Shown here: positions 22,601 through 32,666 of the stretch, one piece after another | Layout: each line of letters starts with the position of its first letter | Numbering within the stretch: position 1 is the first letter of the stretch | NCBI GenBank assembly: GCA_037892935.1 | Contig: JAYXKI010000004.1 | Span: 496,001 to 560,000 of the forward strand | DNA length: 64,000 nucleotides | Direction of reading: 5' to 3' | Origin: Phlebopus portentosus | Lineage: Eukaryota; Basidiomycota; Agaricomycetes; Boletales; Boletinellaceae | Position numbers and translations under genes: made by a program | Notes under the pieces: model-generated | What the model saw: only the letters and a program-made list of their open reading frames with translations | Told to the model about the DNA's origin: nothing | The model's database searches: none

Positions 22601-23747
22601 GACGCGCACGTTGATGTCGAGACTCGCAACGGCCCCAATCTGTCCGTCCGGTCCGACGATCAAGAGCACCGAAGCTTTCTCGGACGAGTCTCTGTCGTGC
22701 TTGGTGAATGCGTTGATCATCAGTTGGAAGCATCCAAGAATCGAGGGTTGTCGAGGCGGGCCGTTCTAATTTGTTGACGAATGTCCGCCAAGAATCAGGA
22801 ATCGAAGAGTTCTTTTGGTGAACTGCTAGAAGGTAGACACGAGTTCGCGTATGAGGAATATAGTAGTTCTTCGTGTCAACCCGGAAGAAAGCAGCACTGT
22901 ACTTATTCCGCTCGAAGTACTTTACAACCTTGTTCCAAGGGGCACCGCACACATTTTCAAGGATCACGAGTGGAGGTCGATGTTTATCAACCCACGACAT
23001 CATGCCTCGGAACGTACGACCGGACTCGCCGTCGGCGTCGATATCTTGCTTCTCGTTATTGAGCGTGGAATAGTCGACGCATGATGTTCCAGCGATGAGT
23101 AAGTCGACATCGCCTGGAACAGGCACTTGTGAGCCATAGGCAGTCGTCCTGTATTTTGTTAGTGCTTCATGAAGACTGGGTAAACTGAACAGAACATACG
23201 CTTCGTCACCACCCAGTTCGCAAATATCACGGAAGAGTATCGGAGGAGAAAAATTTCGCTCGATATAAGCTTGCTTGAATGGTTCAATTTCGCAGGAGAA
23301 GACGTGTTCAATGTCGAGTTTCATGGAGAATAACTTCTGAATCGACTCCTGGATTAATTCCAAAGCAAGTAAGGGCGACTCGGTACCAGAGCACATCGTA
23401 GCGACGCGAAGCTTTCGGCCCTTTATCCGTTCGGCGACTTTCTTGATGTCTGGAATCCGACTAACGAGATCGGTGAAGATGTCAGGAATGCTGCTTATCG
23501 GTGAGAGGTGAGAGTTTGCCGGAGACGCCCTTTTATCGACAGTAGATGGCTTTGAGCTGTCTGCCTGGTCCATCTCTACATCGTCATCAGGATCGTCGTG
23601 GTAATCTACATCGTTATCAGTATCCGCAGCATCGTCGCTCTCTCGTATCTCCACTGGCAGGACCTTCTTCTGAGGCTTCTTTTTGACAATGAACGAGTTG
23701 AGTGTCGACTGTCCTTTTGAGGGAACCGAAGCCTTGACCTTAGCCAT
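16700..23747 (-). CDS. DNMT5: DNMT5: cytosine-5 methyltransferase fused to SNF2/RING ATPase
   Basis: About 2,200 residues in nine or more exons. In Cryptococcus, Dnmt5 is an ATP-dependent maintenance methyltransferase for hemimethylated CpG. Order here: a disordered acidic N-terminus with QSTLNSFI (residues 13-20, PIP-box-like); the MTase, with motif I MCSGTESPLLAL, motif IV GTSCVDYSTLNNE (Cys in TSC, not PC, as usual in this family), ENV in LVILENVCGAPW, HTRTRVYLLAV, and motif X LAGNAMSTTVVG; a Cys cluster LCECEGR...CVDCDSTSCEKC; a second pair CSRCSPTPP; SNF2 motif I LADEVGYGKTA; a long acidic then Lys-rich insertion (18.75-19.42 kb); motif II DEYTYLEG; SRRWVLSGTPP; a coiled region; a RING (CPSCGKQ...CGHTGCMTC, about 17.3-17.45 kb); and the helicase C lobe ending in QAIGRLRRYGQTK. 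No chromodomain is seen. The MTase exon hides an in-frame 51-nt intron at about 23150-23200. Homologous frame is lost near 21885, 20585 and 18875, each as if one base were missing, so the genomic copy may carry assembly errors or be decaying. Confidence 0.93.
23688..23711 (-). other. PIP-box-like motif in DNMT5 N-terminus
   Basis: Codes for QSTLNSFI at residues 13-20 of DNMT5, followed by the basic VKKKPQKK. The PCNA-interacting consensus is Q-x-x-(I/L/M)-x-x-(F/Y)-(F/Y); all match except the last aromatic, which is Ile. Human DNMT1 also carries an N-terminal PCNA-binding motif. Confidence 0.5.
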
Positions 23748-23917
23748 AGTGGAACTGTTACGGAAGGAGAGGAAAGACGCGTCGATGGTGGTGGGTTTTA
23801 GACGACCAACATCGACGCGCCGTGAAAGAAGACGCGTTAGTCACGGGTGGCTGTGTTATGTGACTCACCACATATTTATTTGAGCGAATGTCGTTTACCG
23901 GCCTTGCTCAGTCAGTC

Positions 23918-25118
23918 ATGCCGAGCTTACTCGATCATCTTAGAAATCATTATGGGGCCGACGCGCTCGATTGGTTCGACGTCTGCTACATTGGAGACTG
24001 GTACTGAATGCTCTGGCACATTCTTTGGTTGTTTCTTAGCTCATTCATGTACTTCAAGGTTGATAGCGACGCTTCTCTGGTTCGTTGCTGGATTCATTGA
24101 CCATTTTCAGGTCTATGAGCGGGAATTCTCTCTTGAAGACCCATTAATAAGTCACCCACATAAGAAACAACAGTAATTCTTTCCAGTCTCCCTAGCGCTT
24201 CTCGAGTGACTGACAGATATCTCATTCCCAGAATAAGCGGGTATACGAACAATTCTATTGTAATGATGGTGCCACTCGGGGTTATCCTATTGACCTCACT
24301 TACAAGGCGCTCTCTTATCGATTTGCACCATGGAGCTCTGGGTCTCTGGGTTTCAAGGCTTGTTCTGTCCCCGCATCATCAAGAATAATGCCTGACTTTT
24401 TTGACCAGGAGCTTGGCACATTTCATTACAGAATTTCTTAAAAACAGAATCGGTGAGCTTGATTCCATAACTTTCAGCATGTCAAGTTCATCTCTTTAAA
24501 GGTCGCCTTCGACCTGACTTTCTGGCTCGCTGCAAGTGGGGCGAGGCAGTGAGTAATTGCACCGGGTAAGAATATCTTTACCTCAGACGTTCAAAGTTTG
24601 TTGATCACGATTCCGACAGGAAGTTCAAGGATGTCATTGACGGCCGCAAATCGTTTCCGTCTGGCCATTCATCATCCGCCTTTTCAGGGATGACGTTCCT
24701 TTTCTTATGGCTCAGTGCGAGCACTGTAGCCTGGTCTTTTGCGACGGCCTTGCCGCCTCGAAACCCGTGGATATTTACTTCACGTCTGGGCAGAATGCTC
24801 GTAACGCTACTGCCCCTGGTATATGCTACATGGGTTGCCATATCCCGACTTGAAGATCATGTGAGTTAACTGGTATATCTCGTATGGACTATAATAACTA
24901 TTGGTTAGAGACATCATAAGGAAGACGTGATTGTCGGTAGTCTCATAGGTATACTCTGCGGCTTCATTGGTTATCTATCCTACTGGCCAAACCCGTTCCG
25001 TCAAACTGGTGGAAGCACGCACAAACCACGACTCCTGTATAGAAACGAAGATTTGGAAGTTCGGGACAGAAATAACAATGCCTATGAATTAGCAAGGCTA
25101 GAAGAAGGTCCTATGTAG
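23918..25118 (+). CDS. PAP2-family lipid phosphate phosphatase (DPP1/LPP-like)
   Basis: Integral membrane phosphatase that removes phosphate from diacylglycerol pyrophosphate, phosphatidate or related lipids. All three PAP2 signatures are present and exact: KNRIGRLRP (K-x6-RP), FPSGHSSSAF (PSGH) and SRLEDHRHHKED (SR-x5-H-x3-D). Upstream, YEREFSLEDPLISHPH is the typical luminal stretch and RRSLIDLHHGALGL precedes the active site. Several hydrophobic helices are visible (DWLIATLLWFVAGFI, MMVPLGVILLTSL, FLFLWLSAST, VIVGSLIGILCGFIGY), so about six in all. Exon 1 (MPSLLDHLRNHYGADALDW) joins exon 2 through an intron with acceptor ttcaag, which restores DWLIATLLW. The donor before SLAHFITEF is weak (gtcccc). 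It starts 171 bases from the divergent DNMT5 start, so the two may share a promoter region. About 300 residues, full length. Confidence 0.9.
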
Positions 25119-25167
25119 AATAAACCGAAAATGACGAAGGCACAGAGATAGACTTAGATTTCCGATA

Positions 25168-27996
25168 CTACTGGTTTTGGCCGTTCTGTCCCTCATTTCG
25201 GACAAAGACCCATCGATCATCCATCTTCTGCATCCTTCCGGTTGAACCGCTCGGATCGTCTCCAGTATCATCGTTCGTGGGTGAATCGCTCGTGATGGCA
25301 GCAGTCGAGTCAATTGTTCCTTTTCCTGGTCGATCATCTGTGTTATGCCCCAGGACGACTGCATCCGATCGATGATCATCCATACTTGCAGTATATGTAG
25401 TCACTCTCCAATCAGACACGCCTACCTGGCCTGCCGTACCGTTTGCAAACTCGGCTGTTGGGATCGAATCCTCCATCCCGACTGCAGCATTCATCTCGCT
25501 TCCAATGCCGTTCATTCCTTGATGCGTCGCCATATTCATCATCATACCCATGCTACTCATGACCAGGTACATCAGCTCTTCCTGAGAAGGCACGTAACCG
25601 TGCGTGACCTGGAACGCGTTGCCTAATGCCCGCCACGATTCTACACTGGTAGGGTCGAAAGTCCCAATGTCAAAGCTGTCGAGTCCTACGGCGTCCGGGT
25701 TTGAATCTTTAGAGTCTACCACTGGCATGACAACATCCCGGTCGCTAGACGAGCGCTCTGAAAAGTCCGCTCTAGATACAGCAAAGTTCGCAACTCCCTG
25801 CCTGCTTTCTGCCGCAGGACTTCTTGCCTCTATCGGATCAGCATTAGATTCCTCTGAACCGGAGCGAATATCTCTCCCGAACTCGTCTTTTCCAGCCTCT
25901 AGAGATCCTGATGCCATAGCTCTACTCTGATCCGTTGAAGGCCGCGGTGGCGAATCGTACTCTGAACGGTTATCCCGTCTTCGTGGCGGAGGACTTTGCG
26001 ATCTATCATCAAACCTCCTTCGGTTTGGTGGTGGGTCATTTTCGTAAGGACCAACACTTCCTCGATCCCAGGCAGGAGGAGGATCGCGAACATGCTCGTA
26101 TTGCCCTCTGAAATCCCCTCTTCCTCTTCCGCGTCCACGGAATCCGCCCCGTGATCCACGTCCATACCCACCGCGATGCCAATCACCTGGATGTTGTCTG
26201 CTAGGGCTGCCTCCTTGTACTGCATCACCAAACCTCGAGGAGCGCGGGTCTCTGGATGCTTTCCCAGAATACATGTACGGCTCTCTTTCAGCGGAAGATG
26301 TAAAGTTTGCGCCAGCGAAGTTCGTATTTTCCGCGAAAGAATACGATTGTGCAGGAAATTGAGACGTACTAGCTATGGGATGGATGGGAGTCGGTGGGGC
26401 TTGATATTGCAATGGACTGCCTGTGAAACTGCTAGCTCCTACGCCGTTGTTATTTTTAGATAGCTGCTGCAGGAGAGCGACCTGCAGTTGACCCAATTGC
26501 GCGTGCGATTGCGAAGGTGGATGAGAAGTAGTTTGGCTTTTGGCGGCTTTTGCGAGTATTTGGTTACTATACAAATGGTCATCAGATGGATAGCCGACGA
26601 TATCGAGAAATGAAGATAAAGCCAAAACTAGGGGCTTACTCACACGTTTGATGGATTGTTGACGCCGTTGGCGGATGTCAGCAAGGCGAAGAGAGCCGCT
26701 TGTGCAGCCTCGGCGGTAGGAGGGGTCGGACTTGCCGCAGGAGGCGTTGTAGTGATGGCTGGAGGGGTCGGTTGCTTGCGCGGGTCGGTAACAGGCGTCG
26801 GCGCAGCGGCAGATTCTACGCGTTTTGGTTCTAACAGATGTAACAAGTTCATTTCAGTCACGGTTCTCATCATTATTAGATTAGATTCTTCTTGCATCGT
26901 GCAAGTCAAATTTCGAGTGGAATTACCAGAGAAGATACTTAGCGACATGAAGTAAGAAACATAGTAGGCACCTTTTAGACCCGATCCAGAACCTTCAAAC
27001 GCTGTTTTGCCCATAGTTCCCAACCTCGTCACAACGTCCGCAGGGAACGTATTCGATTTCGTCCATATATCAAGAACCTTCTTTGTCTTTTCCTGTACAT
27101 GTAATCACGGAATATCAAACAATAAGTCAGGATTATGTTTCTGTCGGTAGCATTGAAAGGAGGAAACAACACGTCGATATCGTACGAAAGAAACGAGCTG
27201 AGCGATCACATGAGGTCCCGAAAAGCGCGGACCACAGGATGCCGCCAACTAGGCATTCTTCTCGGCTTATTGCGAAATTGTCTGGATAGACAGATGCATG
27301 CTTTAAGATTGCATTTCTGTCGTGATCGTTCGGTTCGCACGTCATGATACCGATAGAGACAAACGAAATATAGTAAGTTGACCCGTAAAGGCCGAGTATA
27401 CGTGCAATATGACTTGGAGAACAGCATCTCTAGGTGGCCGTCTCTGTAAATTTCGACGGTCCATACGTGATAGGTGCATATTTCTATCTTAGTTTATCAC
27501 AGTCAGTTCTTTCTGCACTAACCTTTGCTTCTGGTATACCAGATGAAAGAACGTCTTGAAAGAGACCGTCAAGGACGCTATCTATCTTCAGGAGGAACGT
27601 TGCACAGTTGCCCTTCTTAGCATCAATGCTGCCAGTGAGATTACGCTTGACCACTTGACTGCGAGCGGCGCGACACAAGGCATCAAACACATAGAGACTG
27701 GATATCTTTGCGGAGGCAGGCAAGGATTTGTGAGTGCGATATAAGATGGACACAAGTTGTGTGTCATTCTAACACCAAAATGCAAATGCGTTAAAATGCG
27801 TTAAAACAAAGGCGGAAAATGGGCTGCGCACCTCCATGAGCTTCATCGAGAGTTCGGTCAGTTTCTCCATCCTCGACGCTGACAACCTCTTCGCATTTAC
27901 CACCTCCTTCAACCTAGACTCAAACTCCTACAGCGACCACGAGCTCAGCGAGTATTCTGAATGGCTGGAGTTATAACTTACTTCAATGGAGGCCAT
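25168..27996 (-). CDS. RNA polymerase II CTD-interacting (CID) domain protein with RGG box
   Basis: Probable nuclear factor that binds the phosphorylated CTD of RNA polymerase II and acts in termination or 3' processing (Nrd1/Seb1/SCAF/Rtt103 group). The CID is read over four exons: MASIE, EFESRLKEVVNAKRLSASRM, NDTQLVSILYRTHKSLP with SLYVFDALCRAARSQV and FLLKIDSVLDGLFQDVL, then EKTKKVLDIWTKSNTFP. These are the helices of the domain in order. A Pro/Ala/Thr linker, a Gln-rich helix (LGQLQVALLQQLSKN), an Arg/Gly-rich box (RGGFRGRGRGRGDFRGQ, about 26.1 kb) and an acidic, Met-rich tail follow, ending DDRWVFVRN. I see no RRM, which Nrd1 and Seb1 have, so RNA contact may be through the RGG box. The intron at about 27093-27524 is about 430 nt, far longer than its neighbours. 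Start chosen at 27996, the only ATG in phase. Confidence 0.87.
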
Positions 27997-28213
27997 CGTG
28001 AGCTGCGACGTCTTCCGGGGCTCTTGAGAATGGAGACTGTTCAGAGGTTGGTCCAACACCAACTGGAATTATGGTTGTCCGTGGGAAAAGTCGTCGGAGA
28101 GTGAATCCATGTTCCTTTTTTGGGTAATGTACCACCTATCCAAACCTTCTCCTCAGCCTTTCTAACCCCATCCCATCATTATGCGATCCATTCGGTACTC
28201 TTCAGCTAAATCT

Positions 28214-28645
28214 TTAAACATGTACTCTCAGCCGACGATAATATCTGGAACCATGCACTCGTGATTCCTGCCGATTCCTGCCGTGACGTTCAAGATCATG
28301 TCTGAACATTGTTCTCTCTCTCAACGCATGAATAATTATCACGATCAGCGTATGCATAGCCAGAATACCGAAGTTATTGTCCTCCAGACGAGAAATATGC
28401 AGATTCGGCTCTCCAATCACTGGAGAAATGACCGACGCAGAAACTAAGTCCTCTGGAATGGGCGTGCAGGCATTAATGTTGGGATCGCTGCTAACATCAG
28501 AATCGCTTGTGGTTACTGCCACCAGACTCTCGTCATGACCATCCGCTTTTGCCCTTTCCACACTTAGTGAAGAACTTGCACGTTTGTTCCTTCGTCTCAT
28601 CCTTTTCCTTAATAGGCTGAAATTTAGTCTTGAACACCTCGCCAT
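28214..28645 (-). CDS. possible small ORF of unknown function
   Basis: An ATG-started open frame of about 143 residues (MARCSRLNFSLLRKRMRRRN start, Ser/Asp-rich middle, a hydrophobic stretch HTLIVIIIHAL). A second minus-strand frame across the same bases (KFQPIKEKDETKEQ, then TCKFFTKCGKGKSGW) also looks coding-like and resembles a partial CCCH-type finger. The two cannot both be right, and I could not build a full exon chain for either. It may be a gene remnant or a lineage-specific gene. Confidence 0.25.
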   Translation of the reverse strand: MARCSRLNFSLLRKRMRRRNKRASSSLSVERAKADGHDESLVAVTTSDSDVSSDPNINACTPIPEDLVSASVISPVIGEPNLHISRLEDNNFGILAMHTLIVIIIHALRERTMFRHDLERHGRNRQESRVHGSRYYRRLRVHV

Positions 28646-28726
28646 GGCTACTCCTGCTCCCTTGTTTACTTTTGCTCGAGCTACTCCTTTAACCTCCGGT
28701 ATCAACTTTCCTTGTCTTCTGTTCAC

Positions 28727-29748
28727 CTCGCTTTGAATCTGTCTTTTACACCGTCAGATCCAGTGAAGTTTTGTGGATTCACGTTAGCCGATTTGTACGG
28801 CATCGACACTACATCCCGGCAACTGCTGGTGAAACCTGAAATGTATCCAAGGGTTCCTTCTTATAACCAGTCCATTGCGCTACCTGGGCAGCATGGCAAG
28901 TTATACAAGAAATATGCACTTCAGACATGTCTTTCTTCATTTTCACTCGGCTTGGAAGAACTGATACGGGAAATTTGCACAAGCTTTGTAGTCACGCTTT
29001 TGCTACACACTCAGACTACTCACGTAGCCCAAATAAGATGAGCTCATTTCGCATTCTGGTGTAAGTTGATCCGCAACGAATGAATCAGTCCCTTCTACGT
29101 TCCTCTCGCACCGACTTATTGGAGCAGTACGTTCGTCAACAATATCACTGTCCTTCACAATCAGGAGAATGTAGGATTAGATTTGGAGCTGGTAGCAACC
29201 GCGAATGTCATTACATTCAGGGGCCCATTGCAAGAAGACGTCGCGAAGCAAAACCCAGATTTACAAATGCGTTAATTGTAAGATGTATACAAAAAGTCCC
29301 TTCCAACCAACACACGTGCGAACCAACCTGTGCGGACATGATATTTTGCTCAAAACTGGTTGAAATAGTGTGGTCTCCTTCATTTGTCGATAAGCAACAT
29401 CAATATTACCCGTCCCTGTCGCGAATTTACATAGCCACGACTGCTATTTAGTCTGTATTCAGCTTCTCGGCCCGGGTATTGTGATTCGGTTGAATACTTA
29501 TGAGAAATGAGAGTTTCATGCCAGCTTCAGTTTCTTTCAGGAGTGGCAAACTAGTGGCTGATGTTCATCTCGGGTTCCGTGAATTTTTTGACTAGGCTAC
29601 GGTTAACGAGATTAGGAACTAAGTTCATGCAATTAGTAGTTTACAGCGCACAATATTGGATGGCAACAATTCCTAAGGTACAACGACATTTCAGCAACGA
29701 CATACGCTACATATACATTTGGCGCGATAAAGCCAGGGTCCAGAGTCT
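28727..29748. other. no recognised gene
   Basis: About 1 kb. Plus-strand open frames at 28712-29041 and 29080-29451 show no motif, and the second begins with an ATG (MNQSLLRSSRTD). Nothing I can support. Confidence 0.35.
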
Positions 29749-31413
29749 TCATATCGTCTTCCGTCTATCGTCCTTATCAACGCCAAACTTCCTTCCGCAG
29801 TGTATACGCCCTTTAACAAATAACGTTACGCCCGAGTCGTTATGATCGAACGGTACTTTCGCATTCAATCTCCGCAGCGCGACCAACGCGTCCTCGACAC
29901 GGATGAGTGGCACTTTGTCAACGTCAGAGCCACCAACAGTCATACTAGAAGCATTTTCCTGGGTGAGGGAGGACCAGATATCACCAGTCTGACTACTACT
30001 AGAATTTTGAAGTGGTTCAGTATGACTGTTTGTTTTGGATGAAGATCGCCGAATGGACGGAAGCTTGGCAATGAGAACAATGCCTACCCTGCACAGCTAC
30101 TATCAGGGGTGCCGACGGGCCCGATGGGGATCTCCAAAGATAATTGAGATGGCGATCCGACAACTGAACGCAAACTCTCCGCAAAGAAGCCCATATTATT
30201 TCGGACTTGTCCTTTGTTGACCAGTTTTTCGCACAATAGAGGAGAATCATGATCCGTTTTGTTCATGGTCATGGACCAGAATTCCGAATCACACTCGCTA
30301 TTTTCCTTGATATCGGACTGTTGCATCGGCAGGACGGGTGTGTTGCCCGGTGAAGAGAATGAAATGAAAGTTGCAGAAGTATGAACGACATTGGACATAG
30401 CGGTAGAATAGCGAAGAGCAAGTCGACCACTGGTATGTATTCGTGGTGTTCCTTCAGAGTCAGACGGTCCCAGCTCGGAGGCCGGGCCTTGAAAACTTCA
30501 CTAGATCTCGTCGACTTCCTCTTCTTGATCACTCGGGCATCATACGCAATACTAGTCCGATGTTCAGGTGACGCTTCATACGCATACGGACGTTTCCTGA
30601 GCCTGGGATTATTTCCTTCTGCGGTCGGTGTGAGCCTCGTGTACAGGGAGTTTAAGCAGTCATATGCAGGGTCCTCGATCCCAGGGTTTATCTCCGAAGC
30701 TCCACGGGACATACCGGCGTGGCAGGACCCCTGGTTCCGCTGGGATGGAATATTTTGGCTATTTAATCCGGCGTATCTTTCTGTGTCTGCGGGATGATGA
30801 TGAAAAAGGTTTATTGTTGAGTACGCACAAACTCTTCGAGAAGTTGATGGAAAGCAGCAGCATTGAATATCCAAACGGAAATAACAAGCTCACCATCATC
30901 GAGCACATACTTTGCCAAAGGCAGAGGAAAGCCAGAAGCGGCTGAAGCAAGAACCCAATTTGCATGAAAGACCTGAAAAGTACATTAAACTCCTGAGGAA
31001 AACGTTCGCGGACACGGGCATCTCGGAAAGCTTAAAGTCGGCCCCATCAGTCCAAGACTTACAACGACGGGCCGAACTGAATATCTAGGCTGCATTATCG
31101 GAATCAATGCCACAGTGGTGTACAATGATGCGCTGACCTTGCAAGCCATGGGTCTCCGATTCCATTACAGAAGATCCATTGTGAGAGCTGCTTTTCCTTG
31201 GGGACAACAGCAACAGAACCGCCATGAGCAACTGTGAATAGTGCGGTGAGAATGAAGTATCCGAAATCTGAGTGCGCGGAGCACCACCCACTCCAGATAT
31301 CCTTGACGGCGACTGGAATGGAAGGGCTGAAGCAGGCTAGAAAACTTCATGATCAGCATACATCTGAGAATAGGCAAAGAATGACCCTGACCCAGTCCAC
31401 TGAAGAGCTTCAT
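29749..31413 (-). CDS. uncharacterised multi-exon protein with a hydrophobic N-terminal half
   Basis: An exon chain with consistent phases runs from the ATG at 31413 (MKLFSGLACFSPSIP) to TGA at 29749. The N-terminal half has three hydrophobic stretches: FGYFILTALFTVAHGGSVAV, a block near VVVFHANWVLASAASGFPLP, and ELVISVWIFNAAAFHQLLEEF. The C-terminal half is hydrophilic and basic (RVIKKRKSTRSSEVF) and then acidic/Ser-rich, ending with VPLIRVEDALVALRRL and KFGVDKDDRRKTI. About 440 residues. I do not recognise a family. Some junctions rest on weaker signals, notably the one before YSVRPVVV (acceptor cctag) and the one before HTERYAGL, so details may change. It starts 133 bases from the divergent coiled-coil gene. 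Membrane location is inferred from hydrophobicity only. Confidence 0.55.
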
Positions 31414-31546
31414 TGTCGAAGAAAGAGCAAAGTAGAGTTCAGTAAACGCGTCTTTGTCACTCACGGGATCGCGAATCGCAGCGCTCCCACACTTTTGATC
31501 TCCTGCTGAACAGGTGTAACCGCTCTCAACAACAACGAGGACGACC

Positions 31547-32666
31547 ATGGCGGACGCAGAACCACTTCAGGCGCCCTCTCAGGCCGGTCCGTCACGCTCT
31601 TCATCATCTCGCCATGACATGGAGGGACTCGGGAAGTTCAAGGTGCGCCAATATCAGCGTTCCAGGTAAATCTTCTATAAATCTTCTTTCTCTCCTTGAT
31701 GATTGGATTGTCTCCACCTCGGAATATGTTTAATGACTCCAGCTCTCAAGTTCACAACCGGGCAAGGGTGGGGCCTCGCACAAGGCGAAGTGAGTTGACG
31801 CTTGCTTTTGTGTGATCATTATCTCAACACTGAGGGGGAATAGGTTCCTTATGCTCAAGGAGTCGTATGATACAGTCATAGCAGTACGTAGTTTTGACTT
31901 TAGCACGATGTTAACAAACCGATGCTCTGGTAGCGACACCAAGAACTTCTCAGAGAACTCCAGGTAGCAAATTCAAAGCTCAAATCTGTCCAGGCAGAAA
32001 ACGAGTGCGTGTTTTCTGTTACCGTTTTTCTCGATTACCAGTAGGACTGACGATCACGACATCCGCAAAGTCTCCTGCTGGATGCCCTCGGAATAGTGGC
32101 GAACACCCAACCAACCCTTGTCGGTATCTTACAACAAATGGATCCCGAGCCTCTCTTCCCTCCAGGAGAAGCGTATCCTCCTCACCGAGGCCCGTACGCT
32201 GCACTACCACCAGCTGCTTACATTGTAGATGCGCCACCACCGCCCTTGAACGGGAACGGCCATAGCGACCACAGTACTCATAGAGTAGCAAACGGGCGGT
32301 CTCGATCCTCTCGTGAATACCGCGACCAACTACCACCTATAAACGACGAGTCCGCGGACCAAGAAATGATCATGATAGACGTACGTCTGTACCTACCTTT
32401 TCTCACAGCGCTGAAAAACTAAACGTATATTTTTACATGTTACTTTTTTCTCTATATCAATTTGACCTCCGTTCGAATTTCCAATTCTGGGCGGGGCTGA
32501 CTTCGTTCGGCGCGCGCGTCATTATCGTTATCTCTGCCAAACCCAAACTTCCATGTTACAGGCCGAGCGGGAGCTCGGACGTGAACAGCACGAACACGAG
32601 AACGAAAGGGAGTACAGTGCCAACGCTGCCGTTCCACCGCCCGGCCCCGGTTCAGACGGGCACTAA
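31547..32666 (+). CDS. coiled-coil protein of unknown function
   Basis: Six exons in phase, from the ATG at 31547 (MADAEPLQAPSQAGPSR) to TAA at 32664-32666. A Ser/Arg-rich head is followed by a strong predicted coiled coil (RFLMLKESYDTVIARHQELL, then LKSVQAENDLLLDALGI). A Pro-rich, disordered region (PLFPPGEAYPPHRGPY, PPPLNGNG) and a charged tail (AERELGREQHEHENERE) complete about 215 residues. I cannot name the family. The arrangement (short coiled coil plus disordered tail) is common in small subunits of nuclear complexes, but that is only a resemblance. Its ATG sits in ccatgg, divergent from the unknown membrane gene. Confidence 0.7.

Noticed and set aside
31486..31548. A start for the unknown membrane gene at 31548 (MVVLVVVESGY).
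   Set aside because: It would overlap the ATG of the divergent coiled-coil gene and its exon does not join the later exons in phase as well as the ATG at 31413 does.
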